From Micromonospora gifhornensis (GTDB lineage: Bacteria; Actinomycetota; Actinomycetes; Mycobacteriales; Micromonosporaceae), in assembly GCF_016863515.1 (NCBI RefSeq), contig NZ_BOPA01000014.1:124001-188000 (forward strand): a stretch of 64,000 bases of DNA. Direction: 5' to 3'. Shown one piece after another: positions 44,483 to 51,367 of this stretch (within the stretch, counting starts at the first letter, position 1; every line of letters begins with the position of its first letter). The notes beneath the pieces are model-generated. The model made no database searches, was not told the DNA's origin, and saw only the letters and a program-made list of their open reading frames with translations. The translations under genes were made by a program, and so were the position numbers.

Positions 44483-45972
44483 CGGCAGCCGGTACGACCC
44501 TCGCCGTACCCCTGGTGCGCCGGTGGATGCGGCGTGCCCCGCACGCCCCGGCCGTCCGTCAGGGTTCTGACACCCGCGACTACCAGGCCGTCGCCGGTCT
44601 GGCCCGGGCCGTGGCCGAGCGGCTCACCGCCGCCGGTATCCGGGCCGAGGACCGGGTCGCGGTCCTGGCCGACCGCAGCGCGGACCTGCCCGCGGTACTG
44701 CTGGGCATCGCCGCGGCCGGTGCGGTCTGCGTACCGATGGACGCCACCCACCCGGCGGACCGGCTCCGCTACGTCGCCACCGACGCCCAGGCCCGTCTCC
44801 TGCTCACCGACGGGACGCAACCGGTGCCGCCCACCCTGGCCGGGCTGCCGGTGCTGCGCCTGGACATGCTCGTCCCGGTGTCCGGGGAGGTCGACTTCGA
44901 CGGCCATCCGCACCAGCTCGCCTGCCTGCTCTACACCTCCGGCTCCACCGGGCGCCCCAAGGGAGTCGGCGTGACCCACGGCGCGCTGGCCAACTGCCTC
45001 ACCGCGACCGCCGAGGCGCTGGCCTACGCCCCCGGCGAGCGCTGGCTCGCGGTCACCCCGCTCACTTTCGACATCGCCATGCTGGAACTGCTCATGCCGC
45101 TCACCACGGGCGGACAGGTCGAGATCGCCAGCCGTGAACAGGCGCGCAGCGGCCCCGACCTGGCGCAGTTGCTGGCCACCACCAGACCGCGCTACCTGCA
45201 CGCCACCCCCTTGACCTGGCAGATGCTGTTCACCGCAGGCTGGACCGGGGACGGCGGGCTGGTTGCGCTGATCGGCGGCGATCGGGTGCCACCGGCCCTC
45301 GGCGGTCGACTGGCGGAGCGCGTCGAGCGGGTGCACCACCTGTACGGCCCCACCGAGGCGACCATGTACGCGGTCAGCGACATCGTGCCTCCCGGGCCAC
45401 AACCCGCCGTGCTGCCGATCGGTACCGCGATTCCCGGCACCCGGGCGGTGGTCCTCGACCGCGCGCTGCGACCGGTGCCGGCGGGCACGGTCGGCGAACT
45501 CTGCCTCGGCGGTGTCTGCCTGGCTCGCGGCTATCTCGGTCGGCCCGCGCTGACCGCCGAGCGCTTCGTACCCGACCCCGATCATCCCGGCGAGCGGCTC
45601 TACCGCACCGGCGACCGGGCGCTGGTGCTGCCCGACGGGCGGCTGGAACTGCGGGGCCGCGACGACGACCAGGTGAAGATCCGTGGCCACCGGATAGAGC
45701 TCGGCGAGATCGAGAACGTGATGAGCGAACACCCCGACGTCGCGGTGGCCGCCGCCGTGGCCGTACCGGTCGGCGCGGACCAGCGTCTCGTCGGGTACGT
45801 GCAGCTGCGTCCGGCCGCCTCGGCGTCGGCGCTCGACACGCTTCGCGCGTACCTGCGCGACAAGCTGCCCGGACACATGCGGCCCACCGCGATCGGGGCG
45901 CTGCGCACCATGCCCACCACGACGACCGGGAAGGTGGATCGCGCCGCGCTCGCGCGGATCCGTCTGCCCTGA
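44479..45972 (+). CDS. Free-standing NRPS adenylation domain
   Basis: 497 residues with all A motifs: LYTSGSTGRPKG (A3), LYGPTEATMY (A5), ERLYRTGDRA (A7), GRDDDQVKIRGHRIELGE (A8) and TTGKVDRAAL (A10); no carrier or C domain. By-eye code D-I-L-H-L-G-L-M-Y-K is about equally near the HPG code DIFHLGLLCK and the glycine code DILQLGLIWK. Being coupled to the HPG pathway genes, it most likely activates 4-hydroxyphenylglycine and loads a carrier in trans. ATGA overlap with the oxidase-aminotransferase. Confidence 0.92.
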   Translation: MTAAGTTLAVPLVRRWMRRAPHAPAVRQGSDTRDYQAVAGLARAVAERLTAAGIRAEDRVAVLADRSADLPAVLLGIAAAGAVCVPMDATHPADRLRYVATDAQARLLLTDGTQPVPPTLAGLPVLRLDMLVPVSGEVDFDGHPHQLACLLYTSGSTGRPKGVGVTHGALANCLTATAEALAYAPGERWLAVTPLTFDIAMLELLMPLTTGGQVEIASREQARSGPDLAQLLATTRPRYLHATPLTWQMLFTAGWTGDGGLVALIGGDRVPPALGGRLAERVERVHHLYGPTEATMYAVSDIVPPGPQPAVLPIGTAIPGTRAVVLDRALRPVPAGTVGELCLGGVCLARGYLGRPALTAERFVPDPDHPGERLYRTGDRALVLPDGRLELRGRDDDQVKIRGHRIELGEIENVMSEHPDVAVAAAVAVPVGADQRLVGYVQLRPAASASALDTLRAYLRDKLPGHMRPTAIGALRTMPTTTTGKVDRAALARIRLP

Positions 45973-45982
45973 GGGAGGACCC

Positions 45983-46717
45983 ATGACGGTAGACGCCGCA
46001 CGCGCGAACGGATGGTTGCTGCGCCCGGTCTCCGGTGATCCGGCCGCTCGCCTGTTCTGCCTGCCGTACCTCGGTGCCGGCGCGTCGATGTATCACCGCT
46101 GGCCGCGCCGCATCGGCGAGGTCGAGGTCTGCCTGCTGCAACCACCGGGTCGGGAGAACCGGCTGCTGGAACCGGCCCACCGGGCGTACGAGCCGTTCGC
46201 GGAGGATCTGCTGGCCGCCGTCGAGCCGCTGCTGGATCGGCCGTACGCCCTCTTCGCGCACTGCAACAGCGTCTTCGCCGCGTACGTGGTGGCGCTGCGG
46301 CTGGCCGCGGCCGGCCACGCACCACGGCGCTTCTTCGCCTCTTCGATGGTCGCCCCCGACCAGGTCCCGTTCGGCAGCCTGCTCGACGTGCCCGCCGACC
46401 GCCTGCCCGAGGTCGTCGCCGACCTGATGCGGGCGCGCGGCACCGAACCCTCACCGGAGATCGTCGAGCTGGCGATGGAGGCCGTCGAGGCAGACCTGCG
46501 CGCCTACCGTGACTTCGGTGGTGCCGCCCCCGCACCGATGCCCTGCCCGGTCACCGTGCTCTCGTGGCGCGGCGACCGGACGGTCCCGCCGAGCCTGACC
46601 ACCGGCTGGACCCGGTTCGGTCAGGACCGGACGGTCAGTCTCGACGGTGACCACTGGGCGTTCCTGGACCCCTCGCCGGCCCTCCTGCGGATCATCGCCG
46701 AGGATCTGGCCGGCTGA
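45983..46717 (+). CDS. Type II thioesterase-like hydrolase with Cys at nucleophile position
   Basis: 244 residues, normal type II thioesterase length, with SD GAGGGAGG upstream. The fold signature LFCLPYLGAGASMYHRW is clear, but the GxSxG motif reads FAHCNS, with Cys C94 instead of Ser and both Gly lost. The Asp (GDRTVPP) and His (GDHWAFL) positions are kept. It normally clears mis-primed carriers; a Cys nucleophile may instead favour acyl transfer. Last gene of the HPG operon. Confidence 0.88.
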   Translation: MTVDAARANGWLLRPVSGDPAARLFCLPYLGAGASMYHRWPRRIGEVEVCLLQPPGRENRLLEPAHRAYEPFAEDLLAAVEPLLDRPYALFAHCNSVFAAYVVALRLAAAGHAPRRFFASSMVAPDQVPFGSLLDVPADRLPEVVADLMRARGTEPSPEIVELAMEAVEADLRAYRDFGGAAPAPMPCPVTVLSWRGDRTVPPSLTTGWTRFGQDRTVSLDGDHWAFLDPSPALLRIIAEDLAG

Positions 46718-46737
46718 GGGGTCCACCGCACCGGGTA

Positions 46738-49245
46738 CTACAGCCGTGCGACCGCTGCGGCGAAGTCGGCGAGCACCGGCTTCTCGAACAGCAGCCGCAT
46801 CGGCAACCGGTTGAGCTGGTACGCCTGTCGCACCGAGCCGATCATCTGGGCCGCCACCAGCGAGTGTCCACCCAGCTCGAAGAAGCTGTCGGTACGCCGT
46901 ACCTGGGCGACTCCCAGCGCGTCCCGCCACAGGCCGGCGATGCGCTGCTCGTCCGGGGTCTGCCACTGCTCGACCGGCCCGGCGGGCGCCTCGCCCGACG
47001 TCTCCGGCAGGGCGGCACGGTCGATCTTGCCGCTGCTGTTCAGCGGCATCGCGTCCAGCACCACGTAGGTGGCCGGGAGCATGTACTCGGGCAGCGCCCG
47101 GCTCAGCGCCGCGCGCAGCGCTCCGCGTAGCGCCACCGGGTCGGTGCGCGCATCGTCGACGGTCAGGTACGCGACCAGCCGGTCGTGATCGCCGTCGCGG
47201 CGCATCACCACGGCCGCGTCGCGCACCATGGGCTGAGCCATCAGATGATGCTCGATCTCGCCCAGTTCGACCCGGAAACCGCGCAGCTTCACCTGATGGT
47301 CCACGCGCCCGAGGTGGTACAGCCGGCCGTCGTTGCCGAATCGGCCGAGGTCTCCGGTGCGGTACATGCGCGAGCCGGCCGGGCCGTGCGGGTCGGGCAG
47401 GAAGGCTGCCGCGGTCAGCGCGGGCTGGCGGCGGTATCCGCGGGCCAGGCCCACTCCGGCCACGAAGATCTCGCCGGGCGCGCCGACCGGTACCGGCCGC
47501 AACCGGTGATCGAGCAGTTGGACCGCGAGGTTCGGCAGGGCGGTGCCGATCGCGGGCGCGTCGGTGACCGGGGCGGCGACGTCGGTGAACGTGGCACACA
47601 CTGTCGTCTCCGTCGGGCCGTACGCGTTGACGAACCGGCGGCCCGGCGCCCAGGCGGCGGCGAGGTCGGTGTCGCACTGCTCCCCGGCGGAGACGACCAG
47701 GCGCGGGTTGCCGAGGTCGTCCGGGGTGAGCGCACGGAGCAGGGTCGGGGGGTACGTGCCGACCGTCAGGCCCAGCTCCCGGATCTCGGCGGCGATCTCG
47801 GCCGGGGTCGCCTCGGCGGTGGTGAGGACGCCGAGGGTCGCCCCACCGGCGAAGGCCATCGTCATCTCCCAGACGGAGGCGTCGAAGGCCGCCGAGGAGA
47901 ACAGCGACACCCGGTCCTGCGGACCGACCGCGAACTCGTCCCGCAGGGTCACCGCCAGGTTGGCCAGCCCGGCCTGGGTGACCTCGACGCCCTTGGGTCG
48001 CCCGGTCGACCCGGAGGTGTAGATGAGGTAGGCCAGTTCCGCCGGGTCCGGCAGGTCGGTGACGGGCGTGTCGGGCTGGGCGGCGATCGCGGCCTCGTCC
48101 CGGTCGAGCAGCAGCAGCGGGCCGCTGTGCGCCGCGACCGCGACGGCCTCGCTCGCGGTGCTGACGACGAGTGTCACGTCGGCGGCGTCGAGGATGTCCC
48201 GGAGCCGTTCGGCCGGGTGGCGGGGATCGAGTGGCAGGTACACCGCCCCGCTCTTGAGTACGGCGAGGAAGCTGAGCGGCAGGTCGATGCCGCGTCCGAC
48301 GCAGACGCCGACCACCCTGCCCGGCCCCGCGCCCGCCTGCCGCAGGTGATGTGCCAGCTTCGTGGCCCGGACGTCCAGCTCCCGGTAGCTGATCGAGGTG
48401 TCCCGGGTCCGGACCGCGGTGGCGTCCGGGTGGGCCGCGGCTACCTCGGCGAACAACTGCGCCGGTACGGCCGTGACCGGCGTCGCGCCCGGACGGGGCG
48501 GACGGTCCAGCAGCTCCTGGTCGGCCGGGCTGAGCATCGGCAGGTCGGACAGGCGTGTGCCGTCCTGCGCCGTGGCGCCGGCCAGCAGCAGGGTGAGCTG
48601 GTGCAGCAGCCGCTGCGCGGTGGTGGCGGTGAACCAGGGCGACCGGTAGTGCAGCGCGGCACGGCTGCCGTCGTCGGCCAACCACAGCTGCAACTGCGCG
48701 CCGCCGACCATCGCGGGTGGCGTGTCCGCGACCGAGACCACCAGCTGGGGCGGCCCGGAGAGCGCCGACAGCGTCGACGCGTCGAGGTTGCGGTGTGCCA
48801 GTGCGTCGAGCAGTACCTCCCGGGTGCGGCGCAGCACGTCGGTGAAGGTGGGCTCGCCGGAGCAGTCGAGACGTACCGTCACGGGCAGGACGTGTTCCGG
48901 GTGCCGGGCCCTCGCCAGGGGCGTGGTGACCAGGATGTCGTCCTGTCCGGTCAGGCGCGACGCCCAGGCGGCCACGGCGGCCGTCACCACCATCAGGGTG
49001 CTGGCCCGCTCGCGTCGGGCGAGCACGGCGACCGCCCGGCCGACGGTCGGTGGCAGCGTCAGCTCGCAGGAGGCGGGTGAGGCGGACGGTGCGGACACCG
49101 GCGGTTGGTCGTACGGCAGGCCGAGCCGGGGCGGCGCGCCCCGCAGGTGCCGCCGCCAGTACTCCACGTGTCGCGGGTCGTCGCTCAGGTCGGTCGGGGT
49201 GCCGGGCCTGCTCGTCGGTCCTGCGGAGGTCAGCGCCTCAGTCAC
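46738..49245 (-). CDS. NRPS protein: half condensation domain-A-T
   Basis: 835 residues. Residues about 24-235 match only the C-terminal half of a C domain (LTGQDDILVTTPLARARHPE), with no HHxxxDG half. A (262-760) is complete: IYTSGSTGRPKG, NAYGPTETTVC, RMYRTGDLGR. T carries S795 in FFELGGHS. By-eye code D-A-W-T-V-A-A-V-C-K is the phenylalanine code. The protein probably loads Phe for use in trans; the P450 and methyltransferase genes upstream could modify carrier-bound Phe, for example beta-hydroxylation and O-methylation (inference). GTG 49245 overlaps the P450 stop by eight bases. Confidence 0.92.
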   Translation of the reverse strand: MTEALTSAGPTSRPGTPTDLSDDPRHVEYWRRHLRGAPPRLGLPYDQPPVSAPSASPASCELTLPPTVGRAVAVLARRERASTLMVVTAAVAAWASRLTGQDDILVTTPLARARHPEHVLPVTVRLDCSGEPTFTDVLRRTREVLLDALAHRNLDASTLSALSGPPQLVVSVADTPPAMVGGAQLQLWLADDGSRAALHYRSPWFTATTAQRLLHQLTLLLAGATAQDGTRLSDLPMLSPADQELLDRPPRPGATPVTAVPAQLFAEVAAAHPDATAVRTRDTSISYRELDVRATKLAHHLRQAGAGPGRVVGVCVGRGIDLPLSFLAVLKSGAVYLPLDPRHPAERLRDILDAADVTLVVSTASEAVAVAAHSGPLLLLDRDEAAIAAQPDTPVTDLPDPAELAYLIYTSGSTGRPKGVEVTQAGLANLAVTLRDEFAVGPQDRVSLFSSAAFDASVWEMTMAFAGGATLGVLTTAEATPAEIAAEIRELGLTVGTYPPTLLRALTPDDLGNPRLVVSAGEQCDTDLAAAWAPGRRFVNAYGPTETTVCATFTDVAAPVTDAPAIGTALPNLAVQLLDHRLRPVPVGAPGEIFVAGVGLARGYRRQPALTAAAFLPDPHGPAGSRMYRTGDLGRFGNDGRLYHLGRVDHQVKLRGFRVELGEIEHHLMAQPMVRDAAVVMRRDGDHDRLVAYLTVDDARTDPVALRGALRAALSRALPEYMLPATYVVLDAMPLNSSGKIDRAALPETSGEAPAGPVEQWQTPDEQRIAGLWRDALGVAQVRRTDSFFELGGHSLVAAQMIGSVRQAYQLNRLPMRLLFEKPVLADFAAAVARL

Positions 49246-50464
49246 GATCGTCCTCCAGGTGAATGCGTACGGGAAGCTGGTCCAGACCCCACATCAGGTT
49301 CGACCTGAGCCGGCGGACCGGTCCGGTCAGCTCGAAGCGCGCCACCTGACTGGCCAGTGCGTCGAGGGCGACGCGTAGTTCGAGCCGGGCCAGGGCGGCG
49401 CCGATGCAGAAGTGCTGCCCCATGCCGAAGGTGACGTGCCGGTTGGGCCACCGGGTGATGTCGAAGCGGGACGCGTGGGGGAACGCCGCCTCGTCGCGGT
49501 TGACCGCCGGGTTCCAGATGGTCACCTGTTCACCGGCCTCGACGAGTTGCGGCCCGACCACCACGTCGGTGAGTGCGGTACGCATGACGTGCAGGCTCGG
49601 CGCGGTCCACCGCAGGATCTCCTCGACGGCGGTCGCCATGACCGCTTCGGTGTCGTGTCGCATCCGCTGCCACTGGGTGGGGTTGTCGATGAACGCCAGC
49701 ACCCCGCCGGCCGTGGCGTGCCGGGTGGTCTCGTTACCGCCGGTCAGGATGCCGTTGATGTTGACCTGGATGTCCTCGTCGGACATCCGGTAGCCGGCCG
49801 ACTGTCCGGTCACCATGGCGCTGACCAGGTCGTCGCCGGGGCGACGTCGGCGTTCGGCGATCAGGTCGGCCGAGTACAGGAAGATGTCGGCGTGCGCCTG
49901 CTCCTGCAGCTGCGCGCTGATCGGGTCGCCGCCGTCCTCGGTGACCGAGCCGAACGCGGTACGGGTCAGCTCGATCATCAGGTCCCAGTCGTCGCGTGGT
50001 ACGCCCAGCAGTTGACAGGTGACGTAGAGCGGCAGCCGTCCGGCGATGCGGTCCACGAAGTCGAACGAGTCGAGATCGCGTACCTCGTGGAGGAGCTGCC
50101 GGACGATGGTCCGCATGCTCTCCTCGAGCCGTCGTACGGATCGTGGGGTGAAGGCCGGGTTGAGCACGTCCCGCATCCGCCGGTGCCGGGTGCCGTCGGT
50201 GACGATGAGCATCTTGCCGGCGGAGGCCCGTCCGGCCGCGCCCTCCCCACCGATGCGCATGCCACGCTCGGAGGTGAAGGACTGCCGGTCCTCGTAGACG
50301 GCGGTGGCGAGCCGATGGGTAGTGATCGCCCAGAACTCGGAGCCGTCCGGCCGCCGGTTGTGGTACATCGGGGCGTGCTCGCGCAGGTGGTCCCAGACCT
50401 GGTACGGGTTGCCGCTGACGTACAGCTCGGGGTCGCCGAGGTCCACGTCGGTCAGTTGGTTCAC
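49238..50464 (-). CDS. Cytochrome P450
   Basis: 408 residues from GTG 50464. The heme ligand is C353 in FGMGQHFCIGAALARLE, the I-helix ILTGGNETTRHA carries the oxygen-activating Glu-Thr, and EEILRW is the ExxR region. It is a bacterial soluble P450 needing ferredoxin/reductase partners not seen here. Directly coupled to the Phe-loading NRPS, it likely hydroxylates a carrier-bound amino acid. GTGA overlap with the FkbM gene. Confidence 0.93.
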   Translation of the reverse strand: MNQLTDVDLGDPELYVSGNPYQVWDHLREHAPMYHNRRPDGSEFWAITTHRLATAVYEDRQSFTSERGMRIGGEGAAGRASAGKMLIVTDGTRHRRMRDVLNPAFTPRSVRRLEESMRTIVRQLLHEVRDLDSFDFVDRIAGRLPLYVTCQLLGVPRDDWDLMIELTRTAFGSVTEDGGDPISAQLQEQAHADIFLYSADLIAERRRRPGDDLVSAMVTGQSAGYRMSDEDIQVNINGILTGGNETTRHATAGGVLAFIDNPTQWQRMRHDTEAVMATAVEEILRWTAPSLHVMRTALTDVVVGPQLVEAGEQVTIWNPAVNRDEAAFPHASRFDITRWPNRHVTFGMGQHFCIGAALARLELRVALDALASQVARFELTGPVRRLRSNLMWGLDQLPVRIHLEDDRD

Positions 50465-51285
50465 CGCGCACCTCCGGTGGGGCGTACCGCGAACAGTTCG
50501 AAGATGTCGGTGCCGGTCAGCAGCGGATCCTGGGCCACACCCACCCGGTATCCGCGTTCGGTGAGTTCCTGCCGCAGCTGGTGCAGCCGTCCGCCGATGT
50601 CGTGCAGCTGCACGACGACCTGCCGGATCGTGGGCCAGTGCCGCTCGGCGATCCCGCGCAGCACCTCGACCTCCGCCTTCTCCACGTTGATCTTCAGGAG
50701 GTCGATCGGCTCGCCGCCCAGTTCGTCGGCGATCTCGGAGAAGGTGCGCAGCTCGCAGGTGAGCGTCTCGCTGTCGTGCCGGTCGGCCACCATCTCCTCG
50801 ATGTCGTCGGTGTCGAACCCGCTGTTGGCGAGGAAGGCCCGGGTGAGCTGTTCGTCGTACCCGCGATCGGCGTGGAAGCTGGTCATCGCGGTGATCTGCG
50901 GATAGTTGGTCAGCACCGCCCTGCCGGGCCGGTCGGACAACGCGAACGGGTAGGCGGTGCCCCGGACGCGATGTTCGGCGAAGTTGGCGGCGAGTGCCTG
51001 GTAGCACCGGGGTGCGGGTTCGAAGGCGAAGACGCGGCTGCCGGCCTCCCAGTGGAAGAACAGTGAGGCCACACCGACGTTCGCCCCCACGTCGAAGACG
51101 GTCCCACCTGGCGTCAGGGTGACGCCGTGTTGCAGGTAGGCGCGTCCGGTCACGATGTTGCGGTACATCAGGCTCGTCTCGCCAGCATTGAGTTGCATGA
51201 CGTCGTAGCCGTTGGGCAGGCGCATCCGTTCCACGCGCCGTACCTCCGTTTCGGTCGACCCTTCGTACCCTGCCATTTCAGTCAC
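50461..51285 (-). CDS. FkbM-family SAM-dependent methyltransferase
   Basis: 274 residues (ATG 51276 is an alternative start). SAM motif I is VFDVGANVGVASLFF, followed by FAFEPAPRCYQAL and DLLKINVEKAEVEVLRG, all FkbM hallmarks. FkbM enzymes mostly O-methylate hydroxyls. It is first in an operon with the P450 and the Phe-specific NRPS, so it may methylate the hydroxyl made by the P450. It is related to the methyltransferase inserted in NRPS 1. Confidence 0.92.
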   Translation of the reverse strand: MTEMAGYEGSTETEVRRVERMRLPNGYDVMQLNAGETSLMYRNIVTGRAYLQHGVTLTPGGTVFDVGANVGVASLFFHWEAGSRVFAFEPAPRCYQALAANFAEHRVRGTAYPFALSDRPGRAVLTNYPQITAMTSFHADRGYDEQLTRAFLANSGFDTDDIEEMVADRHDSETLTCELRTFSEIADELGGEPIDLLKINVEKAEVEVLRGIAERHWPTIRQVVVQLHDIGGRLHQLRQELTERGYRVGVAQDPLLTGTDIFELFAVRPTGGAR

Positions 51286-51291
51286 TTAATA

Positions 51292-51320
51292 TTGACTGTA
51301 GTTGTGCAGAGATTACAGTA
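51292..51320 (+). promoter_or_regulatory. Promoter with inverted half-sites before the A-T-TE* operon
   Basis: TTGACT (51292-51297), 16 bases, then TACAGT (51314-51319). Imperfect inverted half-sites ACTGTAGTT (51295-51303) and GATTACAGT (51311-51319) overlap both hexamers. It is similar to the minus-strand promoter at 41031-41004 and shares ACTGTAGT with the 18.56 and 30.20 kb sites. The FkbM operon starts just to its left. Confidence 0.55.
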
Positions 51321-51367
51321 GTTGTTGGACGCTGACTATGGATCGGTGCTGGGGGAGGGGCGAGTAC

